Source: Bacteroidales bacterium UBA4243 (GTDB lineage: Bacteria; Bacteroidota; Bacteroidia; Bacteroidales; F082). From it: a stretch of 16,844 nucleotides of DNA. Under the pieces are notes generated by a model. The model saw nothing but the letters and a program-made list of their open reading frames with translations, was not told the origin of the DNA and did no database searches. Both the position numbers and the translations under genes were made by a program. The DNA lies in assembly GCA_002396205.1 (NCBI GenBank), contig DGXB01000006.1, positions 1 to 16,844 on the forward strand, written 5' to 3'. Shown one piece after another: positions 1 through 8,513 of the stretch (the first letter of the stretch is position 1; every line of letters starts with the position of its first letter).

Positions 1-273
1 AAACTTGTTGTCGTCAGGGTCGGCTGTAATAAGATGAAATTGATAATAAGGAGAAATTAATTCTACATAAGGATTTTCGAGTATGGTTCTGACAACTAAT
101 GCGGCAGTTCTTTCATCAGTAAGCTTTTGTAGAATTTCTGTGTATTCTTCTATGATGTCATTAGAAACACATAGAATGTTTTCACCTGTAAGAATTGACT
201 CCCAAACAGCGCGAAATTGACTCCTTTTAGGGATACTTTGGATGAGACAATTTGTGTCGAGTACGATGCGCAT
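1..273 (-). CDS. PIN-domain toxin of a toxin-antitoxin pair (partial, 3' end outside window)
   Basis: The first 91 residues of a PIN-fold protein are visible and the rest runs off the left edge. PIN toxins are Mg2+-dependent ribonucleases. The start ATG is at 273-271. Residues 1-8 read MRIVLDTN, the hallmark first strand with the first metal-binding Asp (D6) and conserved Asn (N8). Acidic residues at 42-43 (IEEYTEIL) and the DPDDNKF stretch at 85-91 match the 'putative toxin-antitoxin system toxin component, PIN family' group (COG1569-like) rather than classical VapC. The 74-residue gene upstream ends 4 bp before this start, as expected for an antitoxin-toxin operon. RNA target unknown. Family assignment is firm; toxicity is inferred from family and context. 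Confidence 0.85.
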   Translation of the reverse strand, partial: MRIVLDTNCLIQSIPKRSQFRAVWESILTGENILCVSNDIIEEYTEILQKLTDERTAALVVRTILENPYVELISPYYQFHLITADPDDNKF

Positions 274-277
274 GGGA

Positions 278-502
278 TTAATTCAATTGGTGAAGGTCCA
301 TTTCGTTGATTTCATCGAGCCGTTTTTGGTCGAGAATACCAGCATCCCACAACTCATCGAACCTTTCGTCCATTTTTTTTGAATAATAATGGAAAAGAAG
401 ATTCTTGAGCTCTTCAAGGTCTTCTTCAGTTTTCATGTATTGGAACATCTTAAGAAGATGAATTTGGGTAGGTGTAAAAACCGTGGTTCGCATTTCTGTC
501 AT
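278..502 (-). CDS. Small putative antitoxin paired with PIN toxin
   Basis: This is a 74-residue, charged, probably helical protein with no signal peptide. It begins MTEMRTTVFTPTQ; a second Met at residue 4 (codon at 493-491) is an equally plausible start, and many relatives begin M-[RK]-T-T-V-F. An N-terminal beta-like segment (TTVFTPTQ) is followed by amphipathic helices with many Glu, Lys and Asp residues. No known DNA-binding motif is obvious. It is called an antitoxin because it sits immediately upstream of the PIN gene (4-bp gap), is small, and resembles small proteins that I recall preceding PIN genes in Bacteroidetes. A -7 box (TAACTTTG, minus strand, 526-533) would give a leader of about 17 nt. 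Autoregulation is likely by analogy with other toxin-antitoxin operons but is not shown here. Confidence 0.72.
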   Translation of the reverse strand: MTEMRTTVFTPTQIHLLKMFQYMKTEEDLEELKNLLFHYYSKKMDERFDELWDAGILDQKRLDEINEMDLHQLN

Positions 503-525
503 AGTTCAGTTTATTATTTTGCCCG

Positions 526-533
526 CAAAGTTA
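526..533 (-). promoter_or_regulatory. Bacteroidetes -7 box for the toxin-antitoxin operon
   Basis: On the minus strand the sequence TAACTTTG matches the Bacteroidetes -7 consensus TAnnTTTG. It lies 24 bp upstream of the antitoxin ATG (502), so transcription would start near 519. A clear -33 TTTG is not present at the expected 19-21 bp spacing; the T-run in the upstream region is only a weak substitute. Confidence 0.5.
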
Positions 534-554
534 CGACTTTTTCCCGAAAAACCC

Positions 555-562
555 TACCTTTG
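555..562 (+). promoter_or_regulatory. Bacteroidetes -7 box for the exported enzyme genes
   Basis: TACCTTTG on the plus strand fits TAnnTTTG and lies 21 bp before the ATG at 584, giving a predicted leader of about 15 nt. The -33 region (TTAC near 531) is weak. This box supports 584 as the true start, because an earlier start would place the promoter inside the gene. Confidence 0.5.
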
Positions 563-583
563 CCCCGAAAACATGACCGCCCG

Positions 584-1669
584 ATGAAAAAAATGGATTT
601 TTTTGGAGTTACAGCAGGAAAGCCGCAGGTTGGCGTTTTCCGCTTCAATTTGGTTTGTTTTCTGTGTTTTGCATGTTTTGTTCCCAATAAAAAGATTGTG
701 GCACAGGATGTTGTCCGCATTGCCTTTTGGAACATGGAGAACTTCTTCGACCCGTTTGTTGACAGTACCAAGGCCTACAACGCCTTCACCGAGGACGGGA
801 TGCAGCATTGGACGAAGAGCCGTTTCTACAAGAAGCGCAACAACATGTACAAGGCCATCCTCGCCATGTCGGAGAACCGTCCGTTGGGCATCATCGGGAT
901 GTGCGAGGTGGAGAACGAATACGTGTTGAGCGCGATTTTCGACCAAACGCCGCTGAAGAAACACAACTATCGTTTCGTGCATTACGAAGGCCCCGATAAG
1001 CGCGGCATCGACCCAGCCATTGTGTATTCGTTGGACCATTTCCAATTGGTGGAAAGCGCTGTGTTTCCGTATTATAACCCTGAGGATACGGCGTACCATT
1101 CGAGGGATATACTTTATGCGAAGTTTATTGGCAAGCAAAACGACACCCTCCATGTCTTCGTCAACCACTGGCCGAGCCGCTACAGCGGCGAGCTCGAGAC
1201 CGTTGGCTCACGCTCCTGCTCGGCGGCCATTCTCCGCGCCAAGGTGGATTCCATCTGTGCCTCGATGCCCGAGGGCTATCAGGCCAAAATCATCATGATG
1301 GGCGACCTGAACGACTGTCCCACCGATCCGAGCATCTACGACGTGCTGCGTGCCCGCCATCCCTCCGAAATGGAAGAAGGTTGTCTCGTCAACCTGTTCG
1401 GGAAAAAGGACGGCTTAGGCTTCGAAGGCACCTTGAAGCACCAAGCCGACTGGCAGATTTTCGATCAAATCATCGTCACCGAAGGCGTGATGGACGATAG
1501 GGAAGGACTTCATTACCAAGAAGGTAGCGCCCGCATCTTCCATGCCGACTTCATGCTGGAGGACGACGAAGTGTATCATGGCAAGAAACTCTTCCGCACC
1601 TACATCGGCCCGCGCTATTTTGGCGGCTTCAGCGACCATTTACCGGTGTATATTGACTTGGAGAGATAA
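584..1669 (+). CDS. Exported endonuclease/exonuclease/phosphatase-family protein
   Basis: A 361-residue protein of the EEP (DNase I/synaptojanin-like) metal-dependent phosphodiesterase superfamily. The fold's signature residues are present in order: WNMEN (49-53), the metal-ligand Glu in CEVEN (107-111), NHWPSR (194-199) with a catalytic-type His, GDLND (240-244), and the C-terminal SDHLPV (350-355) with the general-base Asp-His pair. Residues 1-40 contain a hydrophobic stretch (VCFLCFACFV) ending in VAQ, so Sec export with cleavage near residue 40 is likely; there is no convincing lipobox and no T9SS tail. The frame is open further upstream to 389, but that part lies antisense to the antitoxin gene and precedes the promoter box, so ATG 584 was chosen. 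The substrate (nucleic acid, phospholipid or sugar phosphate) cannot be told. Probably co-transcribed with the hydrolase 37 bp downstream. Confidence 0.87.
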   Translation: MKKMDFFGVTAGKPQVGVFRFNLVCFLCFACFVPNKKIVAQDVVRIAFWNMENFFDPFVDSTKAYNAFTEDGMQHWTKSRFYKKRNNMYKAILAMSENRPLGIIGMCEVENEYVLSAIFDQTPLKKHNYRFVHYEGPDKRGIDPAIVYSLDHFQLVESAVFPYYNPEDTAYHSRDILYAKFIGKQNDTLHVFVNHWPSRYSGELETVGSRSCSAAILRAKVDSICASMPEGYQAKIIMMGDLNDCPTDPSIYDVLRARHPSEMEEGCLVNLFGKKDGLGFEGTLKHQADWQIFDQIIVTEGVMDDREGLHYQEGSARIFHADFMLEDDEVYHGKKLFRTYIGPRYFGGFSDHLPVYIDLER

Positions 1670-1706
1670 AACATAAACACTTGAACTGAAATAAATTGCA
1701 TCAACT

Positions 1707-2954
1707 ATGAATACCAAATGTTTTCTCATGTGCGGCACGCTGTTTGCTGCCTTTGCTTTTCTGTTTTCGAACCGTGTTGAGGCCCAGAGTGGCACGCGCT
1801 TCCTCGACCCTGTTTTCAACGAGGTGACCACCACCGAGGCCATCCCATTCAGTAGCGCCATCCGCGAAGGGCAAACCACGCCATCCACCTTGTATCTCGA
1901 CTTTTACGAACCTACCGGCGACACTATGGCGGCACGTCCCTTAGTGATTACGGTCTTCGGCGGCGCGTTTGTCACCGGCAGTCGCGACTATGTCGACATG
2001 GTGGCCTATTGTACCCGTCTTGCCAAACTTGGGTATGCTACGGCTTCCATCGACTACCGCTTGCTCTCGTGGCTACAGTTTTCGGAGTCGGCCCTCATGC
2101 GCGATGCCTACATGGCCGCGCAAGATGTGAGCGCGGCTATCCGTTTCTTCAAGCTGCATTGCGATGACTATCGTATCGACCCCGATCGTATTTTTCTGTT
2201 GGGCAATTCGGCGGGTTCCATCGCCATCCTTGCGGAGATGTTCATGGGTGAGGAGGAACGTCCCGAACAGACCTTCACCGAGCCAGATTTGGGCACGATG
2301 CACAGCTCTGGCTTTGAGGAATATGCCGGCATCTCACCGCAAGTGGCGGGTGCCATCCCGCATTGGGGCGGCGTGAATGCACTCGATGTAATTGACGTTG
2401 AGGAATATACCCCGATTTGCATGATTCATGGCACCGACGATCTCACAGTTCCCTTCGATTCGGGCTATTGCTTCTCCAATTTCAGCCTGCCTTCTATGCC
2501 GTATATGTATGGTTCACAGGCTATTGCGACGCATCTCGAATCCATTGGCATCACCGATTTCGAGTTCCATCCCTTCGAGGGCGAGGAGCACGCTTTCTAT
2601 TACAACGCCGTTTATCAACTTGACGAGGAGAAATTCGGCTGGTGTTTCGACATCACCCGCGATTTCCTTTGGAAGCATTTGGGTTGGCCTACATCGACGC
2701 AGGAAACGACTATGCAGGAGGTGACACTCTATCCCAATCCCGCTACTGCATCCATCGTTTTCCATGGCGATGCCTTACTCCCAAATGGGTCTTATCAGTT
2801 GCAGGTGTTGGATGTGTTGGGTCGCGAAATGACCAATGTGGCGGTTTCGTCACCCCATTATTCCATCGATATATCAAGTTGGCCACCAGGTGTTTATGTG
2901 GCACGTTTCGGGCAAAACGGCAATTGCTGTTTCAGGAAGTTCGTGAAACGGTAG
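1707..2954 (+). CDS. Secreted alpha/beta-hydrolase (esterase-like) with T9SS sorting domain
   Basis: A 415-residue exported enzyme. A signal peptide (about 1-26, ending VEA-Q) is followed by an alpha/beta-hydrolase domain of the carboxylesterase/acetyl-esterase type. The oxyanion region FGGAF is at 84-88, with Phe where many family members have His. The nucleophile elbow GNSAG places Ser at 168, HGTDD at 241-245 holds the acid Asp, and EEHAFY at 293-298 holds the catalytic His295. The last ~75 residues (LYPNPATASI from 341, VLDVLGREM, PGVYVARF, ending FVKR) form a typical type A T9SS C-terminal sorting domain, so the enzyme should be secreted across the outer membrane and probably anchored or released there. 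The natural ester substrate is unknown. The 37-bp gap to the upstream gene has no promoter box, suggesting a two-gene operon. Its stop lies 2 bp from the end of convergent tsaD. Confidence 0.9.
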   Translation: MNTKCFLMCGTLFAAFAFLFSNRVEAQSGTRFLDPVFNEVTTTEAIPFSSAIREGQTTPSTLYLDFYEPTGDTMAARPLVITVFGGAFVTGSRDYVDMVAYCTRLAKLGYATASIDYRLLSWLQFSESALMRDAYMAAQDVSAAIRFFKLHCDDYRIDPDRIFLLGNSAGSIAILAEMFMGEEERPEQTFTEPDLGTMHSSGFEEYAGISPQVAGAIPHWGGVNALDVIDVEEYTPICMIHGTDDLTVPFDSGYCFSNFSLPSMPYMYGSQAIATHLESIGITDFEFHPFEGEEHAFYYNAVYQLDEEKFGWCFDITRDFLWKHLGWPTSTQETTMQEVTLYPNPATASIVFHGDALLPNGSYQLQVLDVLGREMTNVAVSSPHYSIDISSWPPGVYVARFGQNGNCCFRKFVKR

Positions 2955-2956
2955 GT

Positions 2957-3979
2957 TTACTCCTTCAAGCTCTGCCGTGCATACGGCACCAGGTCTTGGC
3001 TGGCAAACTCGCCTTTCAGGAATTTGAAATAACCCGCCACGGCCACCATTGCGGCGTTGTCGGTGGAGTAGGAGAGTCGGGGGATGAACACTTTCCAATG
3101 GTATTTTTCGCCCAAGGCGAGCATGGCATCATGGAGGCCGCTGTTGGCGCTCACGCCGCCGGCGATAGCCACCGTCTTGATGCCCGTCTGCTTGCTGGCT
3201 TTCACCAACTTCTGCATTAGGATGTCGATGATGGTCTTTTGCACCGAGGCGCAAAGGTCGGCCTTGTTCTCCTCGATAAAATTCGGGTTGAGCTTCAGGT
3301 TGTCGCGGACGGTGTATAAGATGCTGGTCTTCAGTCCGCTGAAACTGTAATCCAAGTCTGGAATCTGTGGCTTGGCGAAAGTGAACGCATTGGGATTGCC
3401 GTTTTTGGCCAACTTGTCGATGACGGGACCGCCAGGGTAGGGCAGGCCGAGGATCTTGGCCGTCTTGTCGAAGGCCTCGCCCGCTGCGTCGTCGATGGTC
3501 TTGCCGATGACTTCCATGTCGAAGTAGTCCTTCACCACCACGATTTGGGTGTGGCCGCCCGACACGGTGAGGCACAAAAACGGGAACTCCGGCACTTCGG
3601 TATGGGTGTCGTCGGTGGCAAAATGCACCAAGATGTGCGCGTTCATATGGTCGATTTCAACCATCGGGATGTTCAAGGTCTGTGCGAAAGCCTTTGCAAA
3701 TGAGGTTCCTACGAGCAAAGAACCCAAAAGTCCGGGACCGCGTGTAAAAGCGATGGCGGATAATTGATTTTTTTCTATTTTTGCAGTCTTCAAGGCCGTG
3801 TCGATGACGGGGATGATATTTTGCTGGTGCGCACGCGACGCAAGCTCGGGGACAACGCCACCGTATTGCTCGTGAACTTTCTGACTGGCAATGACATTGG
3901 AGAGCACACGGGTGCCTTGGAGCACTGCGGCTGAGGTGTCGTCGCACGATGATTCGATGCCTAAAATGTATTCGTTCAT
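2957..3979 (-). CDS. tsaD: tRNA N6-adenosine threonylcarbamoyltransferase TsaD
   Basis: This 340-residue protein has the expected length for TsaD (Kae1/YgjD family), which transfers the threonylcarbamoyl group from threonylcarbamoyl-AMP to A37 of ANN-decoding tRNAs, working in the cytosol with TsaB and TsaE. Visible signatures: ILGIESSCDDT (5-15), VVPELASRAH (42-51), TRGPGLLGSLLVG (79-91), the metal-binding pair in IDHMNAH (H111, H115), SGGHTQ (140-145), DDAAGEAFDK (163-172), GGPVIDKLA (183-191), and GGVSANSGL (274-282) followed by STDNAAM with metal-ligand D307. ATG 3979 was chosen; a TTG nine bases upstream is less likely. TsaB and TsaE are not in the window. The gene is divergent from tamB and overlaps its annotated start by about 30 bp. 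Confidence 0.97.
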   Translation of the reverse strand: MNEYILGIESSCDDTSAAVLQGTRVLSNVIASQKVHEQYGGVVPELASRAHQQNIIPVIDTALKTAKIEKNQLSAIAFTRGPGLLGSLLVGTSFAKAFAQTLNIPMVEIDHMNAHILVHFATDDTHTEVPEFPFLCLTVSGGHTQIVVVKDYFDMEVIGKTIDDAAGEAFDKTAKILGLPYPGGPVIDKLAKNGNPNAFTFAKPQIPDLDYSFSGLKTSILYTVRDNLKLNPNFIEENKADLCASVQKTIIDILMQKLVKASKQTGIKTVAIAGGVSANSGLHDAMLALGEKYHWKVFIPRLSYSTDNAAMVAVAGYFKFLKGEFASQDLVPYARQSLKE

Positions 3980-6900
3980 GGGTCTCAATTTGGAGGGTCA
4001 AAATTATTAAAAAAAAGGTTATCCATAGCATCCTTGTTTTTTTTGTGGTGGTCCTTGCTATCGTCACAAGCCTCTTCATTGCCATACAAGACCCTATCAT
4101 TCAGAAGTTTGCGGTGCGTTTCGCGGGTGGCTATCTTTCCGAAAAAACAGGTGCCGACATCAAGGTGGGTCGACTCGTCGTTACGCCCTCTTTCAGGGTG
4201 TTTGTTGATGATGTGTCAGTCAAAGACTTGAAAAAGAACGACTTGGCGAAGATCGGCGCATTGAGGACGAAAATCAGCATTGGTGACCTTTTGGAGGGGA
4301 TAATCCACCTCGACAACGTCGAGTTGCGCGACACGGAGGCCAATTTGATTACCTATCAAGGCGAAGACCAGATGAATTTCGCTTTTTTGTTGGACGCTTT
4401 CGCTTCAGCCGACACGACACGGAAAAAAGAGTCGAAGCCCATGCCGATTGTCGTCGACCGTATCTCGCTGAAAAACATTGATTTCCTGTTGCGGAACCAA
4501 AATAGTTCCGATTCGCTGAAAACGGCCAACCGCCTCATGGATTATGCCCACCTCGATTTGGACGACATCAATCTGGAAGCCTCTGATTTCTATATGTTTG
4601 GCGATTCCATCCATGCCAACATCGCCAACCTTTCGGCCAAGGAAATGAGCGGAATTGAACTGAAAAGTTTCAGCACCGATGCGGTGGTTTGCTCGAACGG
4701 CGTTTTCCTCAAGGGTCTTCTCATGGAGACCAACAACAGTAGTTTCGACTTGGATCTCAATATGTTATACAACGACATGACGGCCTTTGGCAGCTTCGTG
4801 GATTCAGTTGTTTTTGATGCCACCATACGCCCAACCGAGGTGATGCTGTCCGACATCGGCGTGTTTTCCGACATCATGTACAAAATGCCTGATTTGGTGA
4901 AGTTTGAGGGTAGGTTTACCGGTCCCATCGAACATTTTCGGGTCGACGACATCAAGGTGCAATTAGGCAACGCTACCTCTTTTGAAGGCAATATCAGTAT
5001 GCATCCGCTTGATTTTGAGAATGGTCGCCACATCTTGAAAATCAAGAATATGAACTTTACTTATGATGATTTGGTGAATTTCTACATCCCGTCATCGACC
5101 AAAACGATTCCATTGCCAGAGTCGCTGCGAGCCATGGATCGGGGTAGGCTGAACTTGGATTTCAATGGTTCGTACAACAATTTCTCTTCCGACATCAGCC
5201 TCGTTTCGGGCATTGGCGACATTGACGCTTCGGTGGCGCGGGCGAAGGATGCCAAGGGCGACAATGTGTTTTCGGGCAATGTCAAGGCCGACAAGGTGAA
5301 GGCCGGTGCGGTTGCCAACGCTTCCAAGTTTGTGGGCGACCTCGACCTGAATGCCAACTTCATGGCTAAGTTTCCCCAAAAAGGCAGCCCTGAGTTTTGG
5401 CTCGATGGCATGGCGACTGATGCTCATCTGCTTGGAAACCGCATTGATGAAGTGAAAATGGACGGCACCCTTGTGGGCAATCGCTTCAAGGGAATGGTCA
5501 AAGTTGACGACGACGACTTATTTCTCGACTTCAATGGCTTGATCGACTTCCGCGACCCGAAATTCCCGCAGTCGGACTTTGAGGCTGTCATCAAAAACGC
5601 CAACCTGAGCGCCTTGAGCCTGATGAAGAGCGACAGCATATCGGAAATCAGCACCCGTATCGTCGCCAACATGAAAGGTTTCGACCTCGACGGCCTCGAA
5701 GGCGAGCTAAGCCTCGACAGCACCATCTATCGCGACAGCCGAGGCACCTACACTATGAAGACCTTTGCAGCCTCGATTCACAACGACAACCTGATGCAAC
5801 GCCGCATCAACATTGGCTGCGACTTTTTCAACTTCGAGATGGCCGGACAGGTGAATTTCGCCAGCCTGATGCGCGTGCTCAATGAGTATGGCGACTCGTT
5901 TGTGCACTTCCCACAGTGGCAGACCGACCGCGAGGACTTCAAGAAATATGCCCGCAAACATGATGTGGACCAAGACTTTATCGTCAGCCTCAACCTGAAG
6001 GATACGCGCACCCTCAGCCGGCTTTTCATGCCTTCGCTGAAAATCGCAAAAAACACCTCGGTCAACGGTACTTTCACCTCGCGTTCGCGCCAACTCAACC
6101 TCACAGCCCGTTCCAAGAGCATCGAAATAGGTAAGGTCGCCATCAACGACTTCGAGCTTCGTAACTTCAACACTCGTTCTCATTCGTATGGCCGCATTGC
6201 TGTTGGCCGTGTGGAATGGACCAACATCACCGCCACCGACACCATGAACTTCGGTCTCGACAACCTGTCGCTCTTTGCCAAGATGGGCAACGACACCATC
6301 GCCACACAAATCAGGTGGGACGATGCCGACACCTGCGACCACAACAAATCCGCCATCGACCTGGCCTTCCATCCGCATGAGACGGGCGGCATCGTCAATA
6401 TCAGCAAGGCCGACATCGTCATCAACGACTCATTGTGGAACATCGCCCCAAGCAATTTCATCGACATGAACGACGGCAGGGTGAACATCTCCAACCTGAT
6501 GCTCAGCCACAACCGCCAATCGCTTCGCGTGGATGGCTATGTGCCCATGAATGAAGGTGATACGATTTCGTTGCAACTAAGGAGCTTCGACATTTCCAAC
6601 TTCGACATCTTAACTGAATCCATGGGTTTCGACATTGACGGGTTCATCTCTGGCGATGCCATGCTCAGCAGCCTGAAGGCCAACCCCATGCTGCTGGCCG
6701 ACCTCAACATAAAACGGCTGGGACTGAATGGCGACCTTGTGGGCGATGCCGAGATTGTTAGCTCTTGGGACAACGAGGAGAAGTCTGTCGACGTGGAGGC
6801 CGAAATCCTCAACGACGCCAAGCGGATGCTGAACGCTTACGGATCCTACTATACCGCAAGAGATGGCGACAATCTTGACTTCACCATTGCGTTGGATTCG

Positions 6901-8511
6901 TTGCGGTTGGCCGTTGCCAGCCCGTTCCTGACGGGCATCGTGACGCGAATGCAAGGCTATGCCAATGGCTTGGTCGACATCAAAGGCTCGCTCAACCAGC
7001 CCGAAATCAGCGGAAAAGTCAGTATTATCGATGGCGGCTGCAAGGTCGATTACCTCAACACATTCTATACCTTCAGCCCTACGATCTTGATCGACAACAA
7101 GTCCATCTCGTTCGAGAACATGGTGATGACCGACACGATAGGCAACACAGCGCTCGTGGAAGGCGAAATCAGGCACAACCGGATGAAAGACTTCTATCTC
7201 GACCTCAAGTTGCACCCGCGCAATTTCTTAGCCATGGCCACCACAAGCAAGGACAACGACTCGTTCTATGGCTCGGCGATAGCCAATGGTTTGGTCAATA
7301 TCAAAGGTCCCGTCAACGACATCTTCTTGGGCATCAAGGCTCGTACACAAGCCGGAACGGCACTGACCATCCCACTCAACAAAGCCTCTACGGTGAAAGA
7401 CAACGACTTCATCGTGTTCATCGCCCCACCTGTCGAGACTGAGGAGGATGAAGAGGAAATCCCCGAAGAGAAGGAAACGAAGAAAAGGAGCAACTTCGCC
7501 ATAAGCCTCGACGTGGATGCCACCGACGACGCCACGATGAAAATCATGCTCCCGAGCGACATCGGCACCATCGAGGCGTCGGGCAACGGCAATGTGAAGC
7601 TGAACACCTCGACCGCCGAGCCGCTGACCATGTACGGCAACTACACCATCAGTTCGGGACGCTTCCAGCTTACCTTGATGAATGTCGTGACGCGCAACTT
7701 CTCCCTGAAGAAGGGGGGCACCATCTCGTGGTCGGGCAGCCCCACCGACGGACGCATCAACGCCACGGGTGTGTATTCCCTCAAGGCTTCCTTGGCCGAT
7801 TTGGGTCTTCAAGTCGACTCAACCGCCAACAACAACGTTAACGTCGAGTGCCTCATCCACTTGAAAGACGCCCTGCTCAACCCGACCATTTCGTTCGGAA
7901 TGAACCTCCCCAATGCCAATGAGGACATCATACAAACGGTCTATTCGCTCGTCGACACCACCAACCAAACGGTGATGGCCCAACAGGCTCTCACGCTGCT
8001 GGTTTTGGGCAAATTCGCCTATGCGGGCGGGTCTTCCGGCGTGGCGCAAACGCTCAACCTCAGCCGCATGTTCTCGGCCAATTTGAATGTCGACATCACG
8101 AAGAACCTCAACCTTGGCGTCAGCTACCACTCAGGCGACGTCGACACCTACGACGAATACCAATTCGCGTTGCGCACCGAGCTTTTCGAGAATCGCCTCA
8201 CCATCGAGACCAACTTGGGCGTGATTGCGAGCAACAGCGTCAGCGGTGGCAATGCCTCCAACATCGTAGGCGAATTCGACCTCTACTACAAATTGAGCAA
8301 GGACGGACGGCTACAGGCGCATTTCTACAACCACTCCAACTACAACTCCAACTTCAACAGCTTCGCCATCGACAAACGGGCACCCTATACCCAGGGCCTC
8401 GGTCTGTCATACAGCCGCTCGTTCACGACGTTCCGCGACCTGTTCAGGAAAAAAACGGTGCCTTCCAACCAACCTTTCATCCCAAGGTCCCGAAAACCGG
8501 AAAACAACTGA
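3949..8511 (+). CDS. tamB: TamB/DUF490-family translocation and assembly module protein
   Basis: A 1520-residue inner-membrane-anchored periplasmic protein. One transmembrane helix lies at about 24-46 (the ILVFFVVVLAIV segment), followed by IQDPIIQKF and SEKTGADIKVGRLVV, the usual N-terminal pattern of Bacteroidetes TamB/AsmA-like proteins. The long middle is repetitive beta-strand sequence rich in D, N and S (AsmA/VPS13-like groove). The C-terminal DUF490 region (about 1200-1520) has the conserved GNYTISSGRFQLTL and GGTISWSGSPTDGRIN segments. Relatives act in outer-membrane protein assembly or lipid transport, with an Omp85-type partner that is not in this window. A Glu-rich insert lies at about 1162-1182. 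The start is uncertain: the only ATG in frame (3949) lies inside tsaD; ATT codons at 4003 and 4006 follow a GGAGG at 3992-3996. Followed after 2 bp by the addA-like gene. Confidence 0.9.
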   Translation: MIRCLKCIRSWVSIWRVKIIKKKVIHSILVFFVVVLAIVTSLFIAIQDPIIQKFAVRFAGGYLSEKTGADIKVGRLVVTPSFRVFVDDVSVKDLKKNDLAKIGALRTKISIGDLLEGIIHLDNVELRDTEANLITYQGEDQMNFAFLLDAFASADTTRKKESKPMPIVVDRISLKNIDFLLRNQNSSDSLKTANRLMDYAHLDLDDINLEASDFYMFGDSIHANIANLSAKEMSGIELKSFSTDAVVCSNGVFLKGLLMETNNSSFDLDLNMLYNDMTAFGSFVDSVVFDATIRPTEVMLSDIGVFSDIMYKMPDLVKFEGRFTGPIEHFRVDDIKVQLGNATSFEGNISMHPLDFENGRHILKIKNMNFTYDDLVNFYIPSSTKTIPLPESLRAMDRGRLNLDFNGSYNNFSSDISLVSGIGDIDASVARAKDAKGDNVFSGNVKADKVKAGAVANASKFVGDLDLNANFMAKFPQKGSPEFWLDGMATDAHLLGNRIDEVKMDGTLVGNRFKGMVKVDDDDLFLDFNGLIDFRDPKFPQSDFEAVIKNANLSALSLMKSDSISEISTRIVANMKGFDLDGLEGELSLDSTIYRDSRGTYTMKTFAASIHNDNLMQRRINIGCDFFNFEMAGQVNFASLMRVLNEYGDSFVHFPQWQTDREDFKKYARKHDVDQDFIVSLNLKDTRTLSRLFMPSLKIAKNTSVNGTFTSRSRQLNLTARSKSIEIGKVAINDFELRNFNTRSHSYGRIAVGRVEWTNITATDTMNFGLDNLSLFAKMGNDTIATQIRWDDADTCDHNKSAIDLAFHPHETGGIVNISKADIVINDSLWNIAPSNFIDMNDGRVNISNLMLSHNRQSLRVDGYVPMNEGDTISLQLRSFDISNFDILTESMGFDIDGFISGDAMLSSLKANPMLLADLNIKRLGLNGDLVGDAEIVSSWDNEEKSVDVEAEILNDAKRMLNAYGSYYTARDGDNLDFTIALDSLRLAVASPFLTGIVTRMQGYANGLVDIKGSLNQPEISGKVSIIDGGCKVDYLNTFYTFSPTILIDNKSISFENMVMTDTIGNTALVEGEIRHNRMKDFYLDLKLHPRNFLAMATTSKDNDSFYGSAIANGLVNIKGPVNDIFLGIKARTQAGTALTIPLNKASTVKDNDFIVFIAPPVETEEDEEEIPEEKETKKRSNFAISLDVDATDDATMKIMLPSDIGTIEASGNGNVKLNTSTAEPLTMYGNYTISSGRFQLTLMNVVTRNFSLKKGGTISWSGSPTDGRINATGVYSLKASLADLGLQVDSTANNNVNVECLIHLKDALLNPTISFGMNLPNANEDIIQTVYSLVDTTNQTVMAQQALTLLVLGKFAYAGGSSGVAQTLNLSRMFSANLNVDITKNLNLGVSYHSGDVDTYDEYQFALRTELFENRLTIETNLGVIASNSVSGGNASNIVGEFDLYYKLSKDGRLQAHFYNHSNYNSNFNSFAIDKRAPYTQGLGLSYSRSFTTFRDLFRKKTVPSNQPFIPRSRKPENN
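3999..4006 (-). promoter_or_regulatory. Bacteroidetes -7 box for tsaD
   Basis: On the minus strand TAATTTTG fits TAnnTTTG and lies 19 bp upstream of the tsaD ATG, predicting a leader of about 13 nt. The -33 element is not recognisable. The box overlaps the beginning of the divergent tamB reading frame, so the two genes share this DNA. Confidence 0.45.
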
Positions 8512-8513
8512 TT

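Noticed and set aside
389..583. Upstream extension of the EEP-family reading frame
   Set aside because: The extra 65 codons lie antisense to the antitoxin gene and upstream of the TACCTTTG box, and they would bury the signal peptide inside the protein.
554..1168. Long open frame antisense to the EEP-family gene
   Set aside because: No recognisable domain; the plus-strand frame contains all catalytic motifs, so this is a codon-bias shadow.
3776..3783. TATTTTTG on the plus strand inside tsaD as a possible tamB promoter
   Set aside because: It fits the -7 consensus, but no -33 element is present, the leader would be over 160 nt, and such AT-rich octamers occur by chance.
5707..7812. Several open frames (110-223 codons) antisense to tamB
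   Set aside because: Low-complexity His/Val/Gly/Asp-rich translations with no motifs, typical of the reverse of NNC-rich codons.
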